This document shows positions 40,075 to 49,700 of a stretch of DNA of 64,000 nucleotides, piece after piece. This DNA comes from Streptosporangium amethystogenes (GTDB lineage Bacteria; Actinomycetota; Actinomycetes; Streptosporangiales; Streptosporangiaceae). The first letter of the stretch is position 1. Each line of letters opens with the position of its first letter. The position numbers were made by a program, and so were the translations under genes. The notes under the pieces are model-generated. The model did no database searches. It had not been told where the DNA came from and saw only the letters and a list, made by a program, of their open reading frames with translations. The stretch is from positions 62,001 through 126,000 of the forward strand of contig NZ_JOEQ01000003.1 of NCBI RefSeq assembly GCF_000721075.1. The letters run 5' to 3'.

Positions 40075-42453
40075 ATGACGCAGCGCACCCCCTACGCCGG
40101 ACTCAGGATCCTGGAGATCTCGGCGGGCATCGCCGCCTCCTACTGCGGAAAGATGTTCGCCGACGCCGGCGCCGAGGTGGTCAAGATCGAGCCACCGGAA
40201 GGTGATCCGATGCGCCGGTGGAGCGTTTCGGGCTTCCAGCCCGCCGCCGACGGTGAGAGCGGCGCGCTGTTCGGCTTCCTCAACGCGGGCAAGAAGTCCG
40301 TGGTGTCCGGTGCCGCGGAACTGTTCTCCGACGTCGATCTCGTCGTCACCGACGGGGCGGCGGGCTGGGACGTCGACGCGTTACGCGGGCTGCTGCCCCC
40401 CGGCTCCGCGACGGTGGTCGTCTCGATCACCCCCTTCGGCCTCGACGGGCCCTACGCCGAGGCCGGTCTGCCGGTCAACGAGTTCGTACTGCAGGCGATG
40501 TGCGGGTCCATCGGCGGCCGAGGCTGGCCCGGCGAGATGCCGCTGCAGGCCGGCGGGCGGATCGGTGAGTGGGTGGCCGGCTCCTACGGAGCCGTCGCCG
40601 CCGCCGCCGCGCTGCGCCGAAGCAGGCGGACCGGACAGGGCGACGTCGTCGACGTGTCGACGTTCGAGGCCATGGTCATCACGATGGGCGGCCTGTCCGC
40701 GGTCGCGGCCGGCCTTCCCGAGGGAGGCCAGGGCCTGCCGCCGAGGAACCTCGAACTGCCCTCGATCGTCCCCACCGCCGACGGCCTGGTCGGGTTCTGC
40801 ACCATCACCGCCCAGCAGTTCGCCGACTTCCTGGTGCTGATCGACCGGGCCGACCTGGTCGAGGACGCCGACCTGGCCTCCTTCGCCGGCCGCCTGCGGC
40901 GGCGGGAGGAGTTCGCCGAGATGGTGGCGAACTGGGCGGCCACCCGCACCACGGCCGAGATCGTGGAGTTCGCCTCCGCGCTGCGCATCCCCGTCGCGCC
41001 CATCGGCACCCCGACCACGATCACCGAGATCGACCACTTCCGCGAGCGCGGCGTCTTCGTCAAGAACGCGAGCGGCAGCCTGCAGCCACGGGTTCCCTAC
41101 CGCAGCGGCGCGTTCGACACCGTCGGCCCCGGCGAGGTGCCGGCCCCCGGCGCGCACGACGGCCGGCTGAGCTGGTCGGCCCGGGACCGCGTCCCGGCGG
41201 CCGAGGGCACGGCCGACGCGTCGGCCCGTCCGCTCGCGGGACTGCGGATCGTGGACTTCACCGCCTTCTGGGCCGGTCCTTCGGCCACCCAGACCCTCGC
41301 CGCGCTGGGTGCCGAGGTCATCAAGGTCGAGGGGCTGCGCCGCCCCGACGGGATGCGTTTCTCCGGCGGCCGTCCCCCGACCGTCGACCAGTGGTGGGAG
41401 TGGGGCCTGTTCTTCCTCTGCAACAACAGCGACAAGCTCGACCTCACCCTGGAGCTGAGCCTGCCCCAGGCCCGTGAGGTGGCGTTGCGCCTGATCTCCA
41501 CCGCCGACATGGTCATCGAGAACTTCTCCCCCCGGGTGATGGGCAACCTCGGGCTGGAGTGGGACGCGGTCAAAGCGGCCAACCCGCGCGCCACGATGAT
41601 CCGGATGCCCGCCTTCGGCCTCGACGGGCCGTGGCGCGACCGGGTGGGCTTCGCCCAGACGATGGAGCAGGCCAGCGGCATGGCGTGGATGACCGGCGCG
41701 GCCGACGGTCCGCCGCTGATCCCCCGCGGCGTGTGCGACCCGCTCGCCGGCCTGCACGCCGCGTTCGCCTCGATCGCCGCGTTCGAGGTCCGCGACGCCA
41801 CCGGGGCGGGCATGCAGGTCGAGTCGACGATGGTCGAGGCGGCGCTCAACGTCGCGGCCGAGGCACTGCTGGAGGCGAGCGCCAACGGCCGGGAGCTGCG
41901 ACGCGACGGCAACCGCGGCCCGGGGGCCGGCCCGCAGGGGGTCTACCGCTGCGCCGGGGACGACGAGTGGGTGGCCCTGGCCGTACTCGGCGACGACGCG
42001 TGGCCCGCGCTCGCCCGGCTCCTCGGCCGGGAGGACCTGGCCGACCGCGCCGACCTCGCCCACGAGCCGGGCCGCCAGGCGGCGGGCGACGAGCTGGACG
42101 AGGCGATCGGCTCGTGGAGCGCGCGCGTCGACGTGGGCGACGCGGTGGACCGGCTCCGGGCGGCCGGGGTCGCCGCCGCGCGGGTGAGTCCCGCCGCCGA
42201 CCTGCTGACCGACGCGCAGCTCACCGCCCGCGGGTTCTGGGAGCCGTCGGCACATCCGACGACCGGGGAGTTCCTGACCGCCGGGCTGCCGTTCCGCCTC
42301 GCCAGTGTCACCGAGCCGTGGTTCCACACCCCGGCGCCCCTGCTGGGCCAGCACAACGAGGAGATCCTCACCGGCATCCTCGGGATGAGCGAGGACGAGA
42401 TCCGGGTCCTGACCGAGGAGAAGGTGATCGGTACCCGGCCGGCGGGCCTGTGA
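40075..42453 (+). CDS. Double-domain class III CoA transferase
   Basis: The 792-residue protein contains two CaiB/BaiF domains in tandem. The first begins GLRILEISAGIAASYCGKMF (residue 9), the second GLRIVDFTAFWAGPSATQTL (about residue 385). Family III catalysis needs an Asp. The second half has it (GVCDPLAGLHAAF), while the first half has Glu at that place (GRIGEWVAGSYGAV), so the first domain may be inactive or structural. The protein would move CoA between acids, making activated substrate without ATP. It overlaps the next gene start by 4 bp (GTGA). The single-chain double form is about twice the usual 390-430 residues. Confidence 0.93.
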   Translation: MTQRTPYAGLRILEISAGIAASYCGKMFADAGAEVVKIEPPEGDPMRRWSVSGFQPAADGESGALFGFLNAGKKSVVSGAAELFSDVDLVVTDGAAGWDVDALRGLLPPGSATVVVSITPFGLDGPYAEAGLPVNEFVLQAMCGSIGGRGWPGEMPLQAGGRIGEWVAGSYGAVAAAAALRRSRRTGQGDVVDVSTFEAMVITMGGLSAVAAGLPEGGQGLPPRNLELPSIVPTADGLVGFCTITAQQFADFLVLIDRADLVEDADLASFAGRLRRREEFAEMVANWAATRTTAEIVEFASALRIPVAPIGTPTTITEIDHFRERGVFVKNASGSLQPRVPYRSGAFDTVGPGEVPAPGAHDGRLSWSARDRVPAAEGTADASARPLAGLRIVDFTAFWAGPSATQTLAALGAEVIKVEGLRRPDGMRFSGGRPPTVDQWWEWGLFFLCNNSDKLDLTLELSLPQAREVALRLISTADMVIENFSPRVMGNLGLEWDAVKAANPRATMIRMPAFGLDGPWRDRVGFAQTMEQASGMAWMTGAADGPPLIPRGVCDPLAGLHAAFASIAAFEVRDATGAGMQVESTMVEAALNVAAEALLEASANGRELRRDGNRGPGAGPQGVYRCAGDDEWVALAVLGDDAWPALARLLGREDLADRADLAHEPGRQAAGDELDEAIGSWSARVDVGDAVDRLRAAGVAAARVSPAADLLTDAQLTARGFWEPSAHPTTGEFLTAGLPFRLASVTEPWFHTPAPLLGQHNEEILTGILGMSEDEIRVLTEEKVIGTRPAGL

Positions 42454-43439
42454 GCGGGACGACCGACACGACGTCCGTCCCGCACGGGCGGCGGCCCTCG
42501 GTGCGCACGCTGCGGATGCACTCCTTCACCAGCGAGTTCAACCGGCTCACCGCGCTCGCCTCGGCCGCCGGGATCGACCCCGCCGATGTGGTGCTCCCCG
42601 CCGAGGGCATCGTACGGGCCGATGACGGGGTGCGGTTGCACTACCTGGAGTGGCCCGGCCCGGCCACCGAACCGTTGCTGCTGTTCCTGCACGGCGGCGG
42701 GTTGCACGCGCACTCCTTCGACGCTGTCGGGCTGCTGCTGCGGCGGCTCGGGCGCTGCGTCGCGCTCGACCTGCGCGGGCACGGGGAGAGTGACTGGGCG
42801 GGGCCGGGCGGTTACGGCACCGACGCCATCGCCGCGGACCTCGACACGGTGACCGCGAGCTTCGGTGCCCGGCGGGTCGTCCTGGTCGGGCACTCGATGG
42901 GCGGCATGGCGGCTCTGGTCTGGGCCGCCCGGCGCCCGGCGGTGCTGGCCGGGCTGGTCGTGGTCGACGTCGGCCCCGACATCGACGCCGCGGCGGGCCG
43001 ATCCGTCAACGAGCTGATCTCCCGGCGCCCGTTCTTCGCCGACCTCGACGAGGCCGATGCCTTCCTCTCCGGCGTACTGCCGCGTACCCGGGAGGCCGCC
43101 ACGTCCGGGGTGGCGCAGAACCTGACCTGGACCGATGACGGCCTGCTCACCTGGAAGCACGACACGACGCAGTTCCAGCCGCGGATGGGGCGAATCGCCT
43201 CTCCGGACGAGTTACGACAGGCCGCCGCGCGGATCAGCTGCCCCACCCTGGTGCTGCGCGGCGAGCGCAGCCGGGTGTTCGGCGACGAAGGGGCGGCGGA
43301 ACTCGCCGCGCTCATCCCCGGAGCCCGCTGGGAACGGGTTCCCGACGCCGGGCACACCATCCAGACCAGCAACCCCCGCGGCCTCGCCGACGCGGTGACC
43401 CGTTTCCTACGCGATCAAGATGATGAAGGAGCCGAGTGA
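42450..43439 (+). CDS. Alpha/beta-hydrolase
   Basis: The 329-residue product has an alpha/beta-hydrolase fold. The oxyanion region is LLFLHGGGLHAHSFD (near residue 73), the nucleophile elbow is GHSMGGMAAL (Ser near residue 149), the acid lies in the DEL or RGERSRVFGD region, and the catalytic His is in PDAGHTIQ (near residue 303). The start GTG overlaps the CoA transferase stop by 4 bp. It could be a ring-opening hydrolase or an esterase/thioesterase of the pathway. A tail of about 40 residues precedes the domain. The next gene starts at its stop codon. Confidence 0.9.
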   Translation: MSGTTDTTSVPHGRRPSVRTLRMHSFTSEFNRLTALASAAGIDPADVVLPAEGIVRADDGVRLHYLEWPGPATEPLLLFLHGGGLHAHSFDAVGLLLRRLGRCVALDLRGHGESDWAGPGGYGTDAIAADLDTVTASFGARRVVLVGHSMGGMAALVWAARRPAVLAGLVVVDVGPDIDAAAGRSVNELISRRPFFADLDEADAFLSGVLPRTREAATSGVAQNLTWTDDGLLTWKHDTTQFQPRMGRIASPDELRQAAARISCPTLVLRGERSRVFGDEGAAELAALIPGARWERVPDAGHTIQTSNPRGLADAVTRFLRDQDDEGAE

Positions 43440-43765
43440 TGGCGATCAGTCTGTGCATTCCGCCGCGGCAGGGGGAGCTGTGCGCGCCCGTCCGGTTCGA
43501 CCTGACCGGCGAGCACACCTTCCTCGAACTGACCTCGCGGCACCGCGTGACGAAGGTCGAGCAGGACGAGGTGAAGGGCACCGTCGCGGTCTGGGTCGAC
43601 ATCACCGATCCCGAGACCTCCCGGCCCGTCCACGTCCGGTTCAGCGTGCTCCCGCTGGGCGACGAGATCTCCCCGCGCAGCCGGCTGCTCGGAGAGATCG
43701 AGCGTGACGGCGAACGGCTCGGTGTCTACGGGACGTACCTGGGGGTGGTCTCGGAGGAGAACTGA
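43439..43765 (+). CDS. Small conserved protein of unknown function, pathway associated
   Basis: The 108-residue protein starts with ATG in a TGATG junction with the hydrolase stop, with AAGGAG about ten bases upstream. It begins MAISLCIPPRQGELCAPVRF, has a charged beta-rich middle (HRVTKVEQDEVKGTVAVWVD) and ends LGVVSEEN. I do not recognise a domain. Its position suggests an accessory protein of the hydrolase or CoA transferase. The composition is well balanced, so it is probably real. A terminator hairpin follows. Confidence 0.65.
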   Translation: MAISLCIPPRQGELCAPVRFDLTGEHTFLELTSRHRVTKVEQDEVKGTVAVWVDITDPETSRPVHVRFSVLPLGDEISPRSRLLGEIERDGERLGVYGTYLGVVSEEN

Positions 43766-43780
43766 CCGTCCGCCGCACCG

Positions 43781-43812
43781 GGCCACCGGCCGTCTCGACG
43801 AGGCCGGTGGCC
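43781..43812. terminator. Bidirectional hairpin terminator between convergent genes
   Basis: A perfect 11-bp stem, GGCCACCGGCC (43781-43791) and GGCCGGTGGCC (43802-43812), with a ten-base loop lies between the pathway operon and the convergent PadR-like gene. Confidence 0.8.
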
Positions 43813-43849
43813 GTGGCATGCCGATGGACCCGCCGTCATGTCCGCCGCG

Positions 43850-44539
43850 TCACTGGTCGGGCAGGTCCTCCGGTGGCGCGTCCTGCTGGCGCAGGCGGCG
43901 CCGGAGCAGGCCCTTCGGGCGGGTGACCCTCAGCTCCGGATGGTCGGGGTCGTAGTCGGCGATGCGGTCGCGCAGCTGGCGCACGTTGCCGTACTCGAAG
44001 TGGGCGGCGCGCAGCAGGTAGTCGCCGATCGCGGTCCCGTACTGGACACGCTCCTCCTCGTCGAGGCCGAGCTCGTGGCTGCGCCTCTTGCCCCAGACGA
44101 GGTCCTTGATCTGCTCCTCCAGCTGCTCCAGCCGGTCATCGAGGATCTTGACGAGCTCGTAGGGCTCGGTGAACCTGCCGAGGTAGACCCGGAGCAGCGC
44201 GGGGTTCTTCAGCATCACCGGCTCGTCGACCGGCGGGCTGGAGACCCACTGCCGGAGCACCTCCTCACCGCGCTCCGTGGTCTGGTACAGGGTGCTCCGC
44301 CTGACCCTGCCGATCGTCACCTCGCGCTCGGTCACCAGCCCCAGGTCCCCCAGTCTCCGCAGCTCCCGGCGGATGTGGCTGATGGCGGGGGACCAGTAGA
44401 ACCAGCGCAGCGTGTAGTCGCACCGGACCTTGATCTCGGCGGCGGACAGCTCCTCGTCGAGGACCGACAGAACGCCCAGAACCATGTAGGCGGTGGCGGG
44501 GAGCGGTGCACCGACCTCTACCTCGGGCTCGTCGTCCAC
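43850..44539 (-). CDS. PadR-like transcriptional regulator
   Basis: The 229-residue protein has an N-terminal winged helix (about residues 18-95: AYMVLGVLSVLDEELSAAEI, then SPAISHIRRELRRLGDLGLV and a basic wing). A C-terminal helical part (about 110-185: LDDRLEQLEEQIKDLVWGKR) would dimerise, as in PadR and Vir-type regulators. GTG 44539 is seven bases downstream of a -10-like TAGACT (44552-44547, minus) and has no ribosome binding site, so the mRNA is probably leaderless. It converges with the degradation operon and is the best candidate for its local regulator. Confidence 0.85.
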   Translation of the reverse strand: MDDEPEVEVGAPLPATAYMVLGVLSVLDEELSAAEIKVRCDYTLRWFYWSPAISHIRRELRRLGDLGLVTEREVTIGRVRRSTLYQTTERGEEVLRQWVSSPPVDEPVMLKNPALLRVYLGRFTEPYELVKILDDRLEQLEEQIKDLVWGKRRSHELGLDEEERVQYGTAIGDYLLRAAHFEYGNVRQLRDRIADYDPDHPELRVTRPKGLLRRRLRQQDAPPEDLPDQ

Positions 44540-44816
44540 AGGCTCAAGTCTAGTGGCGGGCGCGGCCCCGACGGCACGTCCGGCCCCGTCCTCCGGACTC
44601 TGCGGGGCGCGGTTCCCGGGAGGCGTTCACCTCAGCCACTCGCCCCGTCGACGATTTCACGGCCGGCGGGACCGGGTGGGAACGTGACCGGGCCCCGTCG
44701 GTCCTGAGCACGTCGGGCCGAGCCGCTCGCGTACGGTGGCAAGGTGCACGGGCTCCCGGGCGCGCACCCGCCGATCGACGTCCCCCAGCCCTGACTTTCG
44801 GCAGGTCGTCAGGGGC

Positions 44817-44850
44817 GAAACGCGTTTCCGAGCCCGCCGCGAAGTACGAT
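44817..44850 (+). promoter_or_regulatory. Leaderless promoter with a 12-bp palindrome upstream of the Nudix-like gene
   Basis: TACGAT (44845-44850) lies exactly six bases before the ATG at 44857. The perfect palindrome GAAACGCGTTTC (44817-44828) covers the -35 position and may be an operator. No ribosome binding site is seen. Confidence 0.55.
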
Positions 44851-44856
44851 CGATCA

Positions 44857-45393
44857 ATGACCGAAATGACCGAAACCACGCCCGGCTGGCTCTCTCCCGA
44901 AGAGCTGGAGTCGACCCGCGCACGAATGCCGATCCTCTACGTCGACGCCGTGCCGGTGCGAGTCGACGAGGCCGGAGTGGTCACGCATGTCGGCCTGCTG
45001 CTGCGCATCGGCGCGGACGGGACGGTCAGCCGCGCCCTCGTCTCCGGCCGGGTGCTGCACCACGAGCGGGTCCGCGACGCGCTCATCCGCCATCTGGAGA
45101 AGGACCTCGGCCCGACCGCGCTGCCCAACATCCCCGCCTCTCCGCAGCCGTTCACCATCGCCGAGTACTTCCCGACGCAGGGCGTCACGCCCTATCACGA
45201 CCCCCGGCAGCACGCGGTCTCCCTCGCCTACGTCGTCCCGGTCGCGGGTGACTGCCGCCCCCGGCAGGACGCCCTCGACCTTGTCTGGTTCACTCCCGAG
45301 GAGGCCTCGTCACCGCTGGTGCAACAGGAGATGCTCGGCGGTCAGGGCACCCTGCTGAAGCAGGCCCTCGCCTATGTCGGCTGCCTCTCCTGA
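44857..45393 (+). CDS. Nudix-like DUF4916 protein
   Basis: The 178-residue protein has the DUF4916 layout: GWLSPEELESTRARMPILYV, then a Nudix-like core in which the normal GX5EX7REUXEEXGU box is degenerate (GRVLHHERVRDALIRHLEKD). It continues PFTIAEYFPTQGVTPYHDPR and ends with DLVWFTPEEA. Without the REUXEE glutamates a normal Nudix metal site is incomplete, so hydrolysis may be altered or absent. The start is supported by the leaderless promoter six bases upstream. It stands alone on its strand, convergent with the leucine-rich-repeat gene. Confidence 0.8.
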   Translation: MTEMTETTPGWLSPEELESTRARMPILYVDAVPVRVDEAGVVTHVGLLLRIGADGTVSRALVSGRVLHHERVRDALIRHLEKDLGPTALPNIPASPQPFTIAEYFPTQGVTPYHDPRQHAVSLAYVVPVAGDCRPRQDALDLVWFTPEEASSPLVQQEMLGGQGTLLKQALAYVGCLS

Positions 45394-45466
45394 CCTTCCG
45401 ACGGCGGAGATCCCCGTCAGCGCGAGGAGAGCGGGCTGCTGTGCACCTCCCTGTATTCGGAGAGGC

Positions 45467-46414
45467 TCAGCGGGTTCGGCTGGCCAGGAAGCGGCGCCAT
45501 TCCGGACGGGTTCGCGCGAGTGCTCGCAGCGAGGCCGGAACCCGGGGCCTGGGGTCGTTGCGGTCCAGGCGCAGTTCGGTGAGCGCGGTCAGCTCACCCA
45601 GCCACTCCGGCAGCTCGGCCAGCCGGTTTCTTCGCAGTTCGAGGTTGGTCAGGGAGATGAGGGCCCGCATCGTCTCGGGAAGGGCGGTCAGCTTGTTCAG
45701 ACCCAGGTTGAGGGACCTGAGGGCGGTGAGCCTGCCGATCGACTCCGGCAGCTCGGTCAGCCCGGTGTTCCACAGGCTGAGAGAGGTGAGGGCGGTGAGG
45801 TTCCCGATCGACTCCGGCAGGCCGGTCAGTGGAACGGATTGCATATCGAGACGCTCCAGAGCGGTCAGCTCGCCCAGCCACGGAGAGAGGTCGGCGGGCC
45901 GGCTGTATGCCAGGTCCAACCATGTGAGGGCGGTGAGGCGGGCCATCGACGCCGGGAAACAGGCCGGCCCGGCGTACCACATGTGGAGCCTGGCGAGCCG
46001 GGTGAGGTCGCCGATCCACTCGGGCACCTCCTCCAGGTCATGGAGGTTGCTCAGGCGGAGTTCCGTGAGGCCGGTGAGCTCCCGCATCGAGTCGGGGAGG
46101 CGTTGCAGTTGAGTCACCGAGACATCGAGGCGGCTCAGTCCGGTCAGCTCGCCGATCCACTCGGGCAGGGCGGTCAGCTCACGGTTGCCCGCGAGGTCGA
46201 GATCGGTCAGCACGGGCAGGTCGGTCAGGAACCGGGGAAGCTCGGTCAACCAGTTGGATCTCAGGCGCAGCACCCGCAGACCGGGAAGCTCGGCCACCTT
46301 CTCGGGCACCTGGGCCAACCCGAGACCCGACAGGTCCAACGTGTCAGATCCCTCGCGCAGGTACGTGTTCATCCGCCGCCGAGCGGTCCGAAGCACGGAA
46401 TCCACCGCTGCCAC
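45467..46414 (-). CDS. Leucine-rich repeat protein
   Basis: The 315-residue protein is built almost wholly of about eleven 23-residue leucine-rich repeats. The consensus is LTALTxLxLxxxxLTxLPExIGx. The first is SDTLDLSGLGLAQVPEKVAE; later ones include LTGLSRLDVSVTQLQRLPDS and LTALRSLNLGLNKLTALPET. There is no signal peptide or membrane segment, so it is cytosolic. The start GTG 46414 is preceded by AAGGAG; a longer frame to 46495 adds a basic tail. LRR proteins bind other proteins. A possible partner is not visible. A second, truncated LRR piece lies on the opposite strand just upstream. Confidence 0.88.
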   Translation of the reverse strand: MAAVDSVLRTARRRMNTYLREGSDTLDLSGLGLAQVPEKVAELPGLRVLRLRSNWLTELPRFLTDLPVLTDLDLAGNRELTALPEWIGELTGLSRLDVSVTQLQRLPDSMRELTGLTELRLSNLHDLEEVPEWIGDLTRLARLHMWYAGPACFPASMARLTALTWLDLAYSRPADLSPWLGELTALERLDMQSVPLTGLPESIGNLTALTSLSLWNTGLTELPESIGRLTALRSLNLGLNKLTALPETMRALISLTNLELRRNRLAELPEWLGELTALTELRLDRNDPRPRVPASLRALARTRPEWRRFLASRTR

Positions 46415-46767
46415 CCTGATTCTCTCCTTGCCGTCAACAAGATGTGATCGGCGATCACGGTAACGACGAGGACTTGCGACCCGGTTGTGGATCATTGAAC
46501 TTGTTTCGTCCTCGGGGTGCGGGGCCGCTGGTCACAGCATGATCGCGAGTTGGGGTTCGTCCTCGGAAGGAAGAGCCCCATCAGTGAGGGGGCGACCGTA
46601 CTCGACCTGTCCTGGCAGCACATCGACGTGATACCCGAGTCGGTGAACGACGACCTGACCCGTATCTCAGCGGGGCGCCACGGTGGGGCATGAGCACCAC
46701 GCCCTGGGACCCTTTCAAGATCATTCAACCGTGCCGCCGACGTCCGTGGTCGGTACACCTGGGGACC
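46415..46767. other. Gap between LRR gene and ATPase gene
   Basis: This 353-bp stretch lies upstream of the LRR gene and after the ATPase stop. It contains the LRR relic described separately (46580-46693). I see no promoter pair or RNA. The inner part is of mixed base composition. Confidence 0.5.
46580..46693 (+). pseudogene. Relic of a second LRR gene
   Basis: The plus strand reads SEGATVLDLSWQHIDVIPES, then VNDDLTRISAGRHGGA and a stop at 46691-46693. Its first part matches the first repeat of the neighbouring LRR protein (REGSDTLDLSGLGLAQVPEK). No start codon or further repeats are present. It is probably an inverted partial copy. Confidence 0.4.
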
Positions 46768-49700
46768 TTAGATACTCGCCCTGCTGACGACCTCCTCCGT
46801 CGTCAGAGGAGCCCTGGGGTGGTGGGTCAGGCAGAGCGGCACCCGGGTCTTGGTGAAAGCGGCCCCCTCGGCGGCCAGGTAGAACTGACCGGCCGTCAAC
46901 CGGGAGACGTCGTCGATCCGGCCGCCCTTGGCGCGGGCCACCTCCTTGGCCGCCTCGATCTGGGCGGGGGCGTTGAGCAGGCCGAAGAACTGAGTCGCCG
47001 CGTTTCCCGGGATCATGTTGTGCAGCCCCTTGGGAGCCTGGGTGGCGAACACCAGGCCGAGGCCGTACTTGCGCGCCTGGGCGGCCAGCATCAGCGTGCT
47101 CTGCGTGCAGGCGGTCATCGCACCGGACGGCGCGAAGGTCTGCGCCTCGTCCATCACGAACAGGCCGCCCAACGGGCGGTCACCGGCGGGATGCCTCCTG
47201 ATCCAGGCGAACAGCGCCATCTGCAACTGGTTGACGAAGCTCTGGCGCTGCTCGTCCGAGGGCAGGCCGACAAAGCTGATCACCGAGATCCGGGCCCGTT
47301 TTCCCGGCGGTGGGGTGAGCAGGACACCGGGGTCCGCGGGAGTTCCGGTACCGGCGAACAGCGGATCGTTGACCATCGCCGCCTTCAGGGTCTGCGCCAG
47401 GTCGGCGGCGATCTGCTCGGCCTTGTCGAGCCCGCTCACCCCGTCCGGCAGGTCGGCCAGCAGCCCGATGAGACCCGGCAGCCCCTGTCCACCCGCGCGC
47501 CCGTAGTGCGCGACGGCCTCCCTGAGCACGGCCTGCCCGCGCTGGGCCTTGACCAGCTTGGAGTCGAGTTTGGCTCGCGGCACGAGCGAGGCGACGGCGG
47601 CGTCCACCGCCGAGCCGAACTCGTCGGGGTCCGCGGCGAGGCCCGTGAAGTCGGGCAGCGGCTGGAAGCTGAGCGGCCGTCCGGCTACCCGGCGGGGCGT
47701 CCAGATGACGACATCGGTGGCGGCCAGGTAGTCGGCGGCCTTCTCCCCATCGCCAGGTCCCCACCCCGACGGCGGCTCCGGCCAGCCGTCCCCGAGCCGG
47801 GCCAGGTCGTTGTTCGGGTCGAGCACGATCGCCGAGACTCCCTGGAGCGCGCACTCCTCGACCAGGCGGCGAATGAGGACCGTCTTCCCCGACCCGGTTC
47901 CAGCGAAGATCACGGCGTGCTTCCGCAGCGCCTCCAGTTCGATCCCGACAGGTCGCCCACCGGGAACGGTGTCGCCAAGGGCGATGTACGGCGTGATCGC
48001 TTTGGTGTCCACGGGGTCGGCGGCCGGCGGCTCGGCAGGTTCGGTGCCGATGTCACCAAGGGCCTCGCGCAACAGCGCGACCTCGCCCGCCGGTCGCCGC
48101 GCGGCGAGCCAGGCCCGCAGGTTCGGCGGGTTCTCCGCGTACAGCTCCCGCAGCGCGGCCAGGACGCTGAGATCCTCCTCGCTCACCGCGAGCACCCTGC
48201 CACCCGCACGCTCGAACGCGGTGACGGCCTCGACCGTTCGGGGTCCCTTCGCCCAGGGGGCCGTACGCAGGACGAACAGCTTCCGCCTGGGGACCTCGGT
48301 GTTCAGTCCGGCCGCCACCGAGGCGGTCCGCAGGCGACTCAACGCGGCGATCGCATTCGTGGCGGCGATGGCGCGGAACGCCCAGTGCGCCTCGTCCTCG
48401 GTCTCCTCGTCCAGGGTGTGCCGCAGCCGGGCGTGCAGTGGAGGCTTCCTACCGGGTGGCGGGTCGACGCTGAACTCACGTCCCGCCTCGCCGAGCCCGT
48501 CGATCCAGGCCGACAACCCCGCCGCCAGCAGGGCGGGCATCACGGCGTCCTCGACGGTGGCGTCCAGGGCGTCGGTCACGTGCGCCTTCTGCCGGAGTTC
48601 GGTGAAGCGGGAGTCGATGGCGCTGAGGCGGTCGTCGGGGGCGGATGCCCGACGCGAATCGGCAGTCTGGCCGAGGCGCTCCAGTTCTCGTACCTCTCCA
48701 TCGACCAGGCATGCCTCGATGTGCGCGTCGATCCTCATCAGGAGCTGTCGCGGGGTGAACTCATCGGCATCGCCGAACACGGTCTCCCGTACCGGCCAGG
48801 TCGAGTAGGGCGGCTCGAAGCCGAGTTCGGCGAACCGGGTGGCGAACCGCTTCTCGACCAGGGCGCGAGCGGCCTCGGCGTCGGGGAGCGGTTGCAGGCC
48901 GGGCATCGGCCGGAACCGGTCGCGCGCGGTGTCGGTGGCGAACTTCTCGATGAGGGTCCAGGTGTGCTGCAGGCAGGAGACGACCGTCAGGGTCCTGCGG
49001 GTGACCTCGCGCAGCGCCATCAGGCCACCGGCCACCTGGTCGACCACGATCAGGTCACGCCAGTCGTGCACAGCCGTACCCTCATCGGGGACCGGAGACT
49101 GCGCCACGAGCACATCGATCTGGTCGACGGCGACGACGGACGGCCCGGTCAGCGCCAGGAGTCGGGAGAGATCCTTGACGATCTCCTGTGGCGTCTTCGG
49201 GAACTGCCGGATTCCCCAGGCCGCGCGCTCGCCCGGCTCCTCCTCGGGCAGCGCGGAGAGAAACCCGTCGCCGATATCCTGCATGCCGTGGTCGGCACTG
49301 GCGTAGAGCACGAGCGCGCGCAGGCTGTCCTTGGCCCCCTTACCGACCTGGGCATCGAACGTGCGTAAACCGGCCGCGAAGGCGTCGAGCCCCTCGCGCG
49401 TCACCAGCCGATTCCCGATCACCTCGCGCTGCGCCCAGCGCGGCACGTCGGCCAGTTCCGCCAGCCGCCGGAGCAGGATCTTGGCCTGGCTCTCCCCCTC
49501 GCTGCCGTCCCGCAGCAGGCCGTCGAGCATCGAGATCAGCGTGCTCTCCCAGAAGGTCCGCGCGTCCAGCAGGCTGACCAGGAAGAAGTAGCCGTTCTCC
49601 CGCTGGATCCTTTCCCTGGTCCAGCCGAGCAGGTGGGTCTTGCCCGAGCCTCGCTGACCGCGCAGGACCAGACCGATCGGGCTGGTGGCGCCCCCGGCGG

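Noticed and set aside
40381..42354. Long open frame on the minus strand opposite the CoA transferase gene
   Set aside because: Its codons are the mirror of a strongly conserved plus-strand gene in GC-rich DNA, and the product is Arg/Gly/His-rich without any domain.
43439..43765. MaoC-type hydratase
   Set aside because: The size and position would fit, but the hydratase motif with Asp and His is not visible, so no function is assigned.
46690..49368. Plus-strand open frame of nearly 900 codons opposite the ATPase gene
   Set aside because: It is antisense to a gene with clear Walker motifs and has the low-complexity composition typical of shadow frames.
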